64,000 bases of DNA from Dolichospermum sp. LEGE 00240 (GTDB lineage Bacteria; Cyanobacteriota; Cyanobacteriia; Cyanobacteriales; Nostocaceae), in the NCBI RefSeq assembly GCF_015207875.1, contig NZ_JADEVZ010000016.1, positions 1 to 64,000 on the forward strand. Reading direction: 5' to 3'. Both the position numbers and the translations under genes were made by a program. Position 1 is the stretch's first letter; each line of letters opens with the position of its first letter. A model generated the notes under the pieces. It was not told the origin of the DNA, ran no database searches, and worked only from the letters and a program-made list of their open reading frames with translations. Below, one piece after another: positions 17,557-25,863 of the stretch.

Positions 17557-17782
17557 AGAAATCCAAAATATCCCAGATTCTGCTATTGATACTTCTGATA
17601 TTCCCGAATTAGACGATCATTTTTGGGAAACAGCTAGAATGGTGAAACCAATCACTAAAAAAGCTATTTCCATTCGCTTAGATAGTGACGTTTTGGAATG
17701 GTTTAAGCACCAGGGAAAAGGCTATCAATCAATGATTAATACTGTGCTTCGTTCTTATATTAACCATCAAGAAAATCTCTAA
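17531..17782 (+). CDS. brnA: BrnA-family antitoxin (ribbon-helix-helix)
   Basis: Antitoxin of the BrnT pair, 83 residues. The N-terminal IPDSAIDTSDIPELDDHFWETA matches the toxin-binding segment of BrnA, and the C-terminal KKAISIRLDSDVLEWFKHQGKGYQ is a ribbon-helix-helix DNA-binding domain. The family neutralises BrnT and represses the operon. It starts inside the end of brnT, so the genes are translationally coupled. A perfect hairpin follows 14 bases after the stop. Confidence 0.9.
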   Translation: MNISPKRLEEIQNIPDSAIDTSDIPELDDHFWETARMVKPITKKAISIRLDSDVLEWFKHQGKGYQSMINTVLRSYINHQENL

Positions 17783-17796
17783 AAAAATCAAGTGTT

Positions 17797-17825
17797 ATAA
17801 CCGACTTCTCGGAGAAGTCGGTTAT
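17797..17825. terminator. Bidirectional hairpin terminator between brnA and htpG
   Basis: ATAACCGACTTCT-CGG-AGAAGTCGGTTAT, a perfect 13-bp stem between two convergent genes, whose stop codons lie 14 and 8 bases away. Related in sequence to the AGATCCCCGACTTCT repeat family. Confidence 0.75.
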
Positions 17826-17833
17826 CTGGCCGT

Positions 17834-19801
17834 TTATTTGCTGGCTTGTTCTGTTAGCTTGGTAAGTACATCATTGGAACGTTCGACAAAGGATTTCATC
17901 CCATCTGCATCAAAGCCTTTTTGCGAGATCAGTGCCAGATCATAAACGTGCTGACACATCATGGTTACTAATTGGCTGGATGGTGATTCACCATCACCCT
18001 GAATAATACTACCCTGACTGAGATTAACCAGGTTTTGAATTAACGGATGGGCAGTATTTACTAGTAAAATATGTTCTTCGGGGAATTCGACGGTTTGCTG
18101 CTGCATCATAGCACTCATTTCGCGCATCCGGCGGAGAAATTCGGGTAATAATACCATTGCCGGTGGTGTTCCTTGAGGGTCATCTGATTTTAAAGACTCG
18201 GTGCGGATGTTGAGTTTTGGCTTGTTGAGGGCTTTCTCAAATAGTTCTTTAATGACTTCTCCTTTGGTTTTGTTGGTGGTGGGGTCAACAATTTCGCTGG
18301 TTTTGTCATCGAGGAGGGTATTATCGAGGTCAGAGTCTACCCGTGTAAATTTGACATCTCGATATTCTTGTTCGAGGAAGTTAATGAAGTGGGTATCAAT
18401 GAAGGAGTCCATATAGAGGACTTCTAAGCCTTGATTTTTGTGGAGTTCAATATAAGTGGCTTGACTGGCTGCATCTGTGCTGTAAAATACCTTATTTTCG
18501 TGACGTTCTTTGTTCCGTTCTAGGTATTCTTTGAGGGTGGTGTAGGGGATGCTAGTGCCATTTTTGGGGGTGACATCTTGCCACGCATCACCATCGGTAG
18601 ATTGGACTTCAAAGGCTGCGGTGTCGGCTACAGGGGCTTCTAATTTGGCTGTGCTGCGGAAGATGATGATATCTTCGACTTGTTTTTTGAATTTATCATC
18701 GTTGAGAACGCCAAATTTCACGAATGTTCCCAAGTCTTTCCAGGCTGTTACGTATTGTTCACGGTTGTCGCGGTATAATTCTTTGAGTCTATCGCCAACT
18801 TTTTTCGCGATATAATCACCAATTCTCTTGATGGTGCGATCGCCTTGCAATGCACTCCGTGATACATTTAAAGGTATATCAGTGCTATCAATTACCCCTC
18901 GCATGGGCATTAAAAACTGGGGAATAATTTCCTCACAGTTATCACTCACAAACACCTGATTGCAGAATAACTTAATTTGTCCCTTGGTTACATCCACATC
19001 AGGACGCATTTTCGGGAAATACAAAATCCCATTAATCACAAAGGGATAATCTGTATTCAAATGCACCCACAGCAAAGGTTCTTCCTGGAAAGGATACAAG
19101 TAGCGGTAAAACTCTAAATAATCTTCTTTGGTGAGACTACTGGGAGATTCACGCCACGCAGCTTTTTGTTTATTTAAAACTTCCCCATCCATTTTAATGG
19201 GAACTGGCATGAAATCGCAATAAGTCTTGACAAGATTCTTAATTCGTGCTGGTTCGAGAAACTCCTCCTCTTCCCCTTCCAAGGTGAGGATAATCGTGGT
19301 TCCGCGGGTGGTGCGAGCAGATTCATCCAGGACAAATTTAGGTGAACCATCGCAAGTCCAACGCACAGCTTGTGCGCCTTCCTGGTAGGATAGAGTATCA
19401 ATTTCCACTTGCTTCGCTACCATGAAAGAAGAGTAGAAACCCAAACCGAAATGACCGATAATCGGTTGATCTGCCTTACCTTCATACTTGTCAATAAATT
19501 CTTCAGCACTGGAGAAAGCAACTTGGTTAATATATTTTTTGACTTCCTCTGCGGTCATGCCAATGCCATTATCAGTAATGGAGAGGATTTTGTTGTCTTT
19601 ATCAATGCTAATGGTAATTTCTGGTTCGCCAATTTCCCCATTATATTCACCAGCACGGGACACCATATTTAATTTTTGGATAGCGTCTACCGCGTTGGAT
19701 ACCAGTTCCCGCAAGAAGATTTGATGGTCTGAGTAGAGAGACTTCTTGATAATTGGGAAAATATTATCGGTATGAATACTGATGTTACCTTGTTCTAGCA
19801 T
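17834..19801 (-). CDS. htpG: Molecular chaperone HtpG (Hsp90)
   Basis: Bacterial Hsp90 of 655 residues. The N-terminal GHKL ATPase motifs are clear: FLRELVSNAVDAIQKL (Glu/Asn box), ITDNGIGM, and GHFGLGFYSSFMV (lid/Gly-rich). The middle domain holds NVSRSALQGD with the catalytic-loop arginine, and the C-terminal dimerisation domain ends the protein. Cyanobacterial HtpG protects phycobilisome assembly and heat-stressed proteins. It is monocistronic, facing the brn operon. No deviations from the family seen. Confidence 0.97.
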   Translation of the reverse strand: MLEQGNISIHTDNIFPIIKKSLYSDHQIFLRELVSNAVDAIQKLNMVSRAGEYNGEIGEPEITISIDKDNKILSITDNGIGMTAEEVKKYINQVAFSSAEEFIDKYEGKADQPIIGHFGLGFYSSFMVAKQVEIDTLSYQEGAQAVRWTCDGSPKFVLDESARTTRGTTIILTLEGEEEEFLEPARIKNLVKTYCDFMPVPIKMDGEVLNKQKAAWRESPSSLTKEDYLEFYRYLYPFQEEPLLWVHLNTDYPFVINGILYFPKMRPDVDVTKGQIKLFCNQVFVSDNCEEIIPQFLMPMRGVIDSTDIPLNVSRSALQGDRTIKRIGDYIAKKVGDRLKELYRDNREQYVTAWKDLGTFVKFGVLNDDKFKKQVEDIIIFRSTAKLEAPVADTAAFEVQSTDGDAWQDVTPKNGTSIPYTTLKEYLERNKERHENKVFYSTDAASQATYIELHKNQGLEVLYMDSFIDTHFINFLEQEYRDVKFTRVDSDLDNTLLDDKTSEIVDPTTNKTKGEVIKELFEKALNKPKLNIRTESLKSDDPQGTPPAMVLLPEFLRRMREMSAMMQQQTVEFPEEHILLVNTAHPLIQNLVNLSQGSIIQGDGESPSSQLVTMMCQHVYDLALISQKGFDADGMKSFVERSNDVLTKLTEQASK

Positions 19802-19985
19802 AGTTATCCGTCGGTTGTGGTTGCTTGCTGATAATTTATGAAAATCAATTTTCGGTGATTTTATCTTTTTTGGGGTCAGGAATACCTCTTATTTATGATT
19901 CGGATTACACTACCAAGGGATTATTAATGGTTTTAGATATTTATAATAAAAGTTAAGTATATTCAACTATCTTGAGGAAAATTCT

Positions 19986-20375
19986 ATGGACCCCATAACT
20001 TTAGCTACTGCCATTACTACCATATTTCTCACAGCAGTGTTACAGAAACAAGGTGAAAATTTTAGTGATATCTTAATGCAAAAGGTGGGAAAAGCACTTG
20101 ATTTTATTCGCAAACATTCCCCAAACACAGCAGCAGCTTTAACAGCAGGTAATCCAGAAGTATTACCTCTCAATTCAGAAGTTTTACAACAAATTCCCTC
20201 AAATCCGATTTTTGCGGAATTAGTTGCTACTGCTGACATAGAGGAAAATACCACATTTCAGGAAAAGTATCAAGCAGTGAAAGCTGGTGGCACAATTAAT
20301 ATTATTGGTAAACAGATTAATATTTCCCAAGCTGGTACAGGCAATACTCAGCATAATACCTTTAGTAACTTCTGA
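19986..20375 (+). CDS. Small protein resembling adaptor segments of cyanobacterial STAND/NACHT proteins
   Basis: A protein of 129 residues. The start MDPITLATAITTIFLTAVLQKQGENFSD resembles the N-terminal segment shared by many cyanobacterial signalling and conflict proteins, where it precedes NACHT or effector-associated domains; here it stands alone. The C-terminal INIIGKQINISQAGTGNTQHNTF looks like the short motif that often closes such modules, and a variant (IEITQSGDNNVQTNIF) recurs in the small frame at 21423. The stop codon is only 4 bases before hicA, suggesting one operon with hicAB. The family assignment is from memory and moderate at best. Confidence 0.6.
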   Translation: MDPITLATAITTIFLTAVLQKQGENFSDILMQKVGKALDFIRKHSPNTAAALTAGNPEVLPLNSEVLQQIPSNPIFAELVATADIEENTTFQEKYQAVKAGGTINIIGKQINISQAGTGNTQHNTFSNF

Positions 20376-20379
20376 ACTT

Positions 20380-20568
20380 ATGATGAAAATACGAGAAGTT
20401 ATTAATTTGCTTGAATCAGATGGTTGGTATTTGGTAACAACAGAAGGTAGTCATCGTCAGTTTAAACATCCCATCAAATTAGGTAAGGTAACAGTATCAG
20501 GGAAAATGGGTGATGATGTCAAGAAAGGAACGTTAGGAAGCATTCTCAGACAAGCAGGACTCAAATAA
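20380..20568 (+). CDS. hicA: HicA-family mRNA interferase toxin
   Basis: HicA toxin of 62 residues with the double-stranded-RNA-binding-like fold: MKIREVINLLESDGWYLV, the catalytic histidine in TTEGSHRQFKHP, and a GTLGSILRQAGL C-terminus. Two adjacent ATGs at 20380 and 20383 can start it. Its stop codon overlaps the hicB start (TAATG). HicA cleaves mRNA independently of the ribosome. The longer open frame upstream lies inside the preceding gene and is not part of this protein. Confidence 0.92.
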   Translation: MMKIREVINLLESDGWYLVTTEGSHRQFKHPIKLGKVTVSGKMGDDVKKGTLGSILRQAGLK

Positions 20569-20825
20569 TGGATAAGTATCTGATCGTTTTAGAAAGAACT
20601 GAAACAGGATTTTCCGCATACTCTCCTGATGTATGGGGTTGTATTGCTACAGGGAAAACACTGGAAACAACTTTAGAGAATATGCGTTCAGCTTTAGTTT
20701 TCCATCTTCAAGATAGTACATCAATTCCCCAACCTCGTGGTATTGATGCTTATTTGGATGCGTTGCGGGAGTCAGAGGGTGAGGAATTTTATCTCACACA
20801 TATTGGGGTAGAAGTTTTGAAGTGA
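20568..20825 (+). CDS. hicB: HicB-family antitoxin
   Basis: Antitoxin of 85 residues with the partially degraded RNase H fold of HicB: YLIVLERTETGFSAYSPDVWGCIATG, then the LENMRSALVFHLQD helix. No separate C-terminal DNA-binding domain is apparent, as in short cyanobacterial HicB proteins. One-base overlap with hicA. The ending (YLTHIGVEVL) is typical. It neutralises HicA by covering its active site. Confidence 0.9.
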   Translation: MDKYLIVLERTETGFSAYSPDVWGCIATGKTLETTLENMRSALVFHLQDSTSIPQPRGIDAYLDALRESEGEEFYLTHIGVEVLK

Positions 20826-20851
20826 GAAATTGAATTCAGGAGGTTTGAGTT

Positions 20852-21283
20852 ATGGAAGAATTACTAGAACTTCAACAATTACTGATTAATGGCAATATTC
20901 CCGGTGCATTGCTGCTAGTTGAAGAGATGACGGAAATGAGCAAAGATGATAAATTGAATAAGATTTTTAGTTTTGGCAAAATCATTCTTCTGCATTTAAT
21001 TCAGCAATCTGCGGAAAAACGAACAACTAGATCATGGAATTTGTCTATTGCTAATGCAGTGAAAGAAATTCAACGCACAAACAAGCGTCGTAAAGCTGGG
21101 GGAATGTACTTTACAAGTGAAGAGTTGCGAGAAACTCTAGAAGATGCCTATGAGTTGTCATTAAATGGTGCAGCCAAAGAAGCATTTGAAGGTAGATATG
21201 AAACGGAAGAATTAGCAGCAATGGTAGATAGAGAAATGATATTACAACAGGCTATTGCTTTAATCTTAGAAAATGTCATATAG
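20852..21283 (+). CDS. DUF29-like protein
   Basis: A helical cytosolic protein of 143 residues. KDDKLNKIFSFGKIILLHLIQQSAEKRTTRSWNLSI resembles the core of DUF29 (SDKRxxxSxLxxIIxHLLK...RSW), a family common in cyanobacteria and often near toxin-antitoxin genes; its biochemical role is unknown. The start has an excellent ribosome-binding site, CAGGAGGTTTGAGTTATG. It lies 26 bases after hicB and is probably in the same transcript. Confidence 0.7.
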   Translation: MEELLELQQLLINGNIPGALLLVEEMTEMSKDDKLNKIFSFGKIILLHLIQQSAEKRTTRSWNLSIANAVKEIQRTNKRRKAGGMYFTSEELRETLEDAYELSLNGAAKEAFEGRYETEELAAMVDREMILQQAIALILENVI

Positions 21284-21292
21284 ACAACAATA

Positions 21293-21399
21293 ATTTTCTC
21301 GTTCCCATACTCTAATTCTAGAAGTCTCTGACTTCAATAATAGCAGAGGCAGAGCCTCGATGATAGCATTCCCAGTCGGAGACTGGGAACGAGATAAAT
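21293..21399. repeat. MITE-like element, copy A (TCTCGTTCCCA inverted ends)
   Basis: A roughly 105-base element bounded by TCTCGTTCCCA (21297) and TGGGAACGAGA (21384), a perfect 11-bp terminal inverted repeat. The interior (AATAATAGCAGAGGCAGAGCCT and GATGATAGCATTCC) recurs in copy B at 22632-22857. There is no coding capacity, so it would need a transposase elsewhere. Confidence 0.75.
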
Positions 21400-21422
21400 T
21401 ACTTTTTAATTACAATTTTCCT

Positions 21423-21584
21423 ATGAACTTTAACCACATTGACAAACACATAGAAATTACACAATCCGGCGATAACAATGTTCAAACTAACATCTTTTCC
21501 TCCCAACCTACACAACTAGAAGGAAACCCCTTCACAATTAACTTACCAAAAACTATTGAAAACAACTACAAAAACCATAGATAG
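21423..21584 (+). CDS. Small frame of 53 aa, possible gene relic
   Basis: Begins MNFNHIDKHIEITQSGDNNVQ just after the repeat. The segment IEITQSGDNNVQTNIF resembles INISQAGTGNTQHNTF, the tail of the 129-residue protein 1 kb upstream. It may be the tail of a related gene cut off by the repeat, or a short gene. There is no good ribosome-binding site. Function unknown. Confidence 0.3.
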   Translation: MNFNHIDKHIEITQSGDNNVQTNIFSSQPTQLEGNPFTINLPKTIENNYKNHR

Positions 21585-21976
21585 AAAACTGCCTAGATAG
21601 AAAATGAGGCAATAATTAAAGTAAATCCCATAAATCATCCACAATAATGACTCTTATACATATCATCCTGTAAATCCTCAGCAATTCTCATTTTGAAAAA
21701 AATAAAATAGGGTCTGAATCACGGATTAGACGGATTGCACTGATTTCACGGATTTTAGTGACTCTTATCATAGCAAACAACCTAATCCGCGCTATCAGAC
21801 AATTATTCCCAAAGCATCAGATAACAATTCAAAAAAATATTTTCATCATCCATTCATAACTCATCGCCGAAAAAAGGTAATAAACCTATTGACATCTCAT
21901 TTTAAATATGTTATCCTGAGCTTGATAAGGAAGAACTATCTTAAATAATTTTTAAAATGAAGTAGTATAAAAATCA
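21585..21976. other. Gene-free spacer with a GACGGATTGCACTGATT repeat
   Basis: About 390 bases, AT-rich. It includes a CACGGATTAGACGGATTGCA direct-repeat tract (around 21719-21758). No RNA gene or coding frame recognised. Confidence 0.5.
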
Positions 21977-22591
21977 TTAAGATTCCAAAATTTCCACTAA
22001 AATTCTCAATAAATCCTCCAAATCAGCCGGAACACGATATAAATCAAGGTCTTGAGTTACTGTCCGAGACTGACGATCAAATTGCCCAAACTGCCAAATA
22101 TTGCCTGTAGAAACTGCACCGTGTAAAATATTATTGTCTGATTCAATCCATTGATCAAGAGCAATTAGTTCAATTGCTAATTGCAAAAAACCTTTTTCTA
22201 AGTCCTCATTTTTAGCTTCAACAACTAGAAAAACTTGGGAATTTTGCATTAAATAATCTAAAGAACCTTTTAATTGATGATTAACAACAATCGGATATTC
22301 AATATTAAGCGTAGCTTGAGTATAGTGCAGCACGTCCGTTAAAACTGGAGCAATCAGAAATTCCCTTCGGGCCATTTCACTAGTTAGACTAAGACGAGGT
22401 AAAACTTCTTCAATACGTGCTTTTAGATCAGTTAAACGATCAAGAGTATGAGTAGATTGAGGCAATTTTAAAGCGTGACGTTGAAGAGAAACATTAAAAT
22501 AAGCTAAAATATCTTGCGGAGCAAAGTTAAGTTTAAAATAATCAGCAAAAGTATAAGACTGATCTGGATTAATAATGTTTGTTCTTGGCAT
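21977..22591 (-). CDS. Putative PD-(D/E)XK nuclease-fold protein
   Basis: A protein of 204 residues. After a helical N-terminal half, the segment LKGSLDYLMQNSQVFLVVEAK places D112, E125 and K127 in the D-(x)n-ExK order of the restriction-endonuclease-like fold, and a QLAIELIALDQ helix follows. Similar cyanobacterial proteins are of unknown function and may be stand-alone nucleases or relics of restriction subunits. No methyltransferase is nearby. It sits between the two copies of the TCTCGTTCCCA repeat, and may have arrived as a unit with them or by chance. Confidence 0.65.
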   Translation of the reverse strand: MPRTNIINPDQSYTFADYFKLNFAPQDILAYFNVSLQRHALKLPQSTHTLDRLTDLKARIEEVLPRLSLTSEMARREFLIAPVLTDVLHYTQATLNIEYPIVVNHQLKGSLDYLMQNSQVFLVVEAKNEDLEKGFLQLAIELIALDQWIESDNNILHGAVSTGNIWQFGQFDRQSRTVTQDLDLYRVPADLEDLLRILVEILES

Positions 22592-22631
22592 TTTATTTTT
22601 AATACCTGTTTATTGTTTAGTAATTTAAGGA

Positions 22632-22857
22632 TTTTCTCGTTCCCATACTCTGTATAGGATTCTAGGAGTCTCTGATTTAACGTGGAATGGTGCGTTACGC
22701 TGTCGCTCTAAGCGAAGCCATGCCCGCAAGGGCTTTACACACCCTACTTTTGCACTTTATTTAATTCACATTCCTTACGCCACGCCGCGCTATCAATAAT
22801 AGCGGAGGCAGAACCTTGATGATAGCATTCCAAGTCTGAAACTGGGAACGAGATAAT
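22632..22857. repeat. MITE-like element, copy B, with a second repeat nested inside
   Basis: The same ends as copy A (TCTCGTTCCCA at 22635, TGGGAACGAGA at 22843) and the same interior, but split by about 114 extra bases (about 22679-22792) inserted after GTCTCTGATT. The insert carries GGTGCGTTACGCTGTCGC and ends TTACGCCACGCCGCGCTATCA, both known from other intergenic repeats in this window (51400, 58858, 59425). So one repeat jumped into another. Confidence 0.75.
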
Positions 22858-23041
22858 TGTCAGAATCAGGATGTCCAGGATTATAGGATTTACAGGATTA
22901 TCAGTGTTAAATTACTTATTTCCATGACAACTGACAACTGACCAATGACAACTGACTGATATTAACCCTCTCTTGTCATCTATTCCCCAATTGCCTTTAC
23001 AATTTAAATTCCTAGCAATTACCGGGAGTGAAAAAGTCGTT

Positions 23042-23815
23042 ATGTTGTCTAAAAGAATCTTACCTTGTCTAGATGTCAAGGCGGGCAGGGTTGTGAAGGG
23101 AATTAACTTTGTGGATCTTAAGGATGCGGGTGATCCTGTAGAACTGGCCAAGGTTTACAATCAAGCCGGTGCAGATGAGTTAGTGTTTCTGGATATTACG
23201 GCTACTCATGAAGACAGGGACACGATTATTGATGTGGTTTACCGGACTGCTGAACAGGTCTTCATTCCCCTGACTGTGGGTGGTGGGATTCAAACATTAG
23301 AAAATGTTAAAGGTTTGTTAAGGGCAGGGGCTGATAAGGTTAGTATTAATTCGGCGGCGGTCAGAAACCCAGATTTAATTAATCATGCCAGCGATCGCTT
23401 TGGTAATCAGTGTATTGTTGTAGCTATTGATGCTAGACGTAGACTTGATCCCGAAAATCCTGGCTGGGATGTCTACGTTCGCGGTGGCAGAGAAAATACT
23501 GGTATTGATGCCCTTCGCTGGGCGGAAGAAGTCACAAAACGAGGCGCTGGAGAATTGTTGGTGACGAGTATGGATGCTGATGGTACTCAAGCTGGTTATG
23601 ATTTGGAATTGACAAAAGCGATCGCTAATGCTGTGGAAATCCCCGTCATCGCTTCTGGTGGTGCAGGGAATTGTGAACATATTCACACTGCTTTAACGGA
23701 AGGTAAAGCCGAAGCTGCACTTTTAGCGTCTTTGTTACATTTTGGGAAACTAAGCGTGGCACAAATTAAAACCTATTTGCAAGAACGCCATGTTCCTGTC
23801 CGGCTTCCTACTTGA
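23042..23815 (+). CDS. hisF: Imidazole glycerol phosphate synthase subunit HisF
   Basis: Cyclase subunit of the HisFH complex in histidine biosynthesis. It uses ammonia from HisH to convert PRFAR to imidazole glycerol phosphate and AICAR. A TIM barrel of 257 residues from the ATG giving [23 protein letters not shown]; an upstream start would add 23 unrelated residues. The catalytic aspartates are D11 (CLDV) and the one in VVAIDARR near residue 130. Phosphate-binding glycines are in VGGGIQ and IASGGAG. No other his genes are adjacent, as is usual in cyanobacteria. Confidence 0.96.
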   Translation: MLSKRILPCLDVKAGRVVKGINFVDLKDAGDPVELAKVYNQAGADELVFLDITATHEDRDTIIDVVYRTAEQVFIPLTVGGGIQTLENVKGLLRAGADKVSINSAAVRNPDLINHASDRFGNQCIVVAIDARRRLDPENPGWDVYVRGGRENTGIDALRWAEEVTKRGAGELLVTSMDADGTQAGYDLELTKAIANAVEIPVIASGGAGNCEHIHTALTEGKAEAALLASLLHFGKLSVAQIKTYLQERHVPVRLPT

Positions 23816-23914
23816 GATCAAATACGGCGACCAACTGCATCTATTGAAGACAAAACACAGTTATCCAAAACAGTGTTAAGATAAGGGTACTTCTATTAAG
23901 AAATATTAAGAAAT

Positions 23915-24106
23915 ATGTTGATTCCTATTTTAATCTTTGATGTCGCACTTGTAGCATGGTCGCTACACCTAATGGAAAAAGCTTATCAGCATAAAGAATT
24001 TTCGCTCATGCTGGCTGGTACACTAGTGGCATTAGCCGCAGCAGCAATGCTAGTAGTTTACTTTTTAATGGGGAACTGTATGAGCTATTTGTTACAAGTA
24101 ACTTAG
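23915..24106 (+). CDS. Small membrane protein with two hydrophobic helices
   Basis: A 63-residue protein with two hydrophobic stretches (LIPILIFDVALVAWSLHLM and LMLAGTLVALAAAAMLVVYFLMG) joined by a short charged loop. Likely inserted in the cytoplasmic or thylakoid membrane. No known family recognised. It is close behind hisF, which makes a genuine small gene plausible, but no strong Shine-Dalgarno sequence is present. Confidence 0.6.
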   Translation: MLIPILIFDVALVAWSLHLMEKAYQHKEFSLMLAGTLVALAAAAMLVVYFLMGNCMSYLLQVT

Positions 24107-24186
24107 TTTGGTAATTGGTAATTGCCATTGTGGAAATCCAGTTGTTATATTAGACTAAATCAATAGTAGTTAAGGATTTAGCAACT

Positions 24187-24873
24187 GTGCGAGATGATTT
24201 GCAGGGATTGGATATTAGTCATGATCAACTTCAAGATGCGACTAATTTACCTGTTGATAATAAATTAATAATTATTACTGATATTATCCAGCAATTCAGT
24301 ATCAAGTTGCTGAAAAAAGCTCAAAAAACAGAAATTGCTACTGTGGTTTTCGCTGGATCGGCTATTTCTGTTTGTACTTACCTATTAGTAAAACTATCAT
24401 CTTTACTGTCATTAATTATTTTTATTTTATGGACAAGTGGGAGTATCCAAATATTATTATATTTATTATGGAAAGGTAAAAGTAAGTTTCTCAAGCAGAA
24501 TATGACCAATTCTTTGCGGATTTTACTAAATGATGTGGAAAGATATAATTCCGTGATTAAAGCTATAGATATTAATGACCAAATTGAGGATGTCGGTAAT
24601 TTAGGAGTCAGTATCCAAGAAAGAGAAAAAGTATTATTAGCACTTGAATTAACTAGAAACGATTTAATCCGCGCTTTAAAAACAGAGAGAATATTGCGAG
24701 AAAATAAAAGTTTTATTATCACTAATACTGATTTATTTACCAATAATTTAGCCGCTTTGGCATCAATGCAAATTACTGAAGAAGCCACCGAACATGGTAA
24801 ATTATTAAATGAAGCCTTGCAAATTTCCCTAGATGTACAGCGAGAAATGAAAAATTTACAAAGTCAAAGTTAA
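24187..24873 (+). CDS. Uncharacterised membrane protein with coiled-coil tail
   Basis: A 228-residue protein starting at GTG. After a 45-residue soluble segment there are two transmembrane helices (ATVVFAGSAISVCTYLLV and LLSLIIFILWTSGSIQILLYLL), then about 130 residues of helical, charged sequence likely to form a coiled coil. No catalytic motif or known family recognised. It sits alone between two repeat-rich gaps. No clear ribosome-binding site. Confidence 0.6.
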   Translation: MRDDLQGLDISHDQLQDATNLPVDNKLIIITDIIQQFSIKLLKKAQKTEIATVVFAGSAISVCTYLLVKLSSLLSLIIFILWTSGSIQILLYLLWKGKSKFLKQNMTNSLRILLNDVERYNSVIKAIDINDQIEDVGNLGVSIQEREKVLLALELTRNDLIRALKTERILRENKSFIITNTDLFTNNLAALASMQITEEATEHGKLLNEALQISLDVQREMKNLQSQS

Positions 24874-24944
24874 GATTTGATATATGTTTAGATGTAAAAT
24901 ATAGCCATAGCAATCCTATTTAAGTTGAGAACTTATCGGTGAGA

Positions 24945-25067
24945 GAAGGGAACAGGGAACAGGAAACAGAAGTCTTCATAAATCATTTAGGATTGCTATA
25001 TATAAAATACTTTCTTCTTCTTGTTCTTTCTTATCCTGACTCCTGACAGGGCGCAGGCCCTGCGCCC
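24945..25067. repeat. GGGAACAGGGAACAG repeat, TCCTGAC units and a GC palindrome
   Basis: Three repeats in a row: GGGAACAGGGAACAGG, then TCCTGACTCCTGAC, then GGGCGCAGGCCCTGCGCCC (25049-25067; 9-bp arms). The last two recur together at 49032-49065, again just before a gene start. Confidence 0.75.
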
Positions 25068-25094
25068 CTACATCCTATTCTACAAACTTTTTAA

Positions 25095-25856
25095 ATGAAC
25101 TGGCAAGAAATTAGAGGCAATTGGGTACTTGTTCCCCGTAATCCTATCGGGATTATTCATTTTTTAGGTGGTGCATTTGTCGCCACCTTACCACATTTAA
25201 CTTATCGTTGGTTACTGGAAAACTTAGCGGATCAAGGATATGTGATTATTGCTACACCTTTTGTGAATACATTAGATCATATAGCGATCGCTAAATCTGT
25301 CCTCCGTAAATTTGAATATACTCTCGAAAAGTTACAAGAATCTGGAAAACTCCGCAAACTTTATCTTCCCACCTATGGAATCGGACATAGCATGGGTTGT
25401 AAACTGCATTTACTAATTGGTAGCCTGTTTCCCATCCAAAGGGCTGGTAATATTTTAATATCCTTTAATAACTTTGCCGCCAATGAAGCCATACCATTAG
25501 TAGAACAGTTCAATTCCCAATTAGATATTGAATTTACACCCACACCCGCACAAACTAACCAAATAGTCCAAGACAGTTACCAGATTCGGCGAAATTTATT
25601 AATAAGATTTAATAAAGATAGCCTAGATCAATCAGCAAACTTAACAATAATTTTACAACAACTCTTTCCTGATCTGGTGACAACACAAACTTTATCAGGC
25701 ACTCATACCACACCTTTAGGACAAGATGTTAAATGGCAACCAGGAACTTCCTTTAGTCCCTTTGATGCTTTAGGACAATGGTTAAAGCAAGAAGTTTATC
25801 GAGATTTAAATCAATTAAAACAAGTTATATTGTTTTGGTTAAATCCCCTTTCCTAA
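25095..25856 (+). CDS. DUF1350 alpha/beta-hydrolase-like protein
   Basis: A protein of 253 residues from the DUF1350 family shared by cyanobacteria and plastids. GHSMGCK at 97-103 is a serine-hydrolase nucleophile elbow (S99), and HFLGGAFVATLPHLTYRWLLE near the N-terminus matches the oxyanion-side strand. Function unknown. It ends 7 bases before the response-regulator gene, so they may be co-transcribed. Confidence 0.85.
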   Translation: MNWQEIRGNWVLVPRNPIGIIHFLGGAFVATLPHLTYRWLLENLADQGYVIIATPFVNTLDHIAIAKSVLRKFEYTLEKLQESGKLRKLYLPTYGIGHSMGCKLHLLIGSLFPIQRAGNILISFNNFAANEAIPLVEQFNSQLDIEFTPTPAQTNQIVQDSYQIRRNLLIRFNKDSLDQSANLTIILQQLFPDLVTTQTLSGTHTTPLGQDVKWQPGTSFSPFDALGQWLKQEVYRDLNQLKQVILFWLNPLS

Positions 25857-25863
25857 TAATCTC

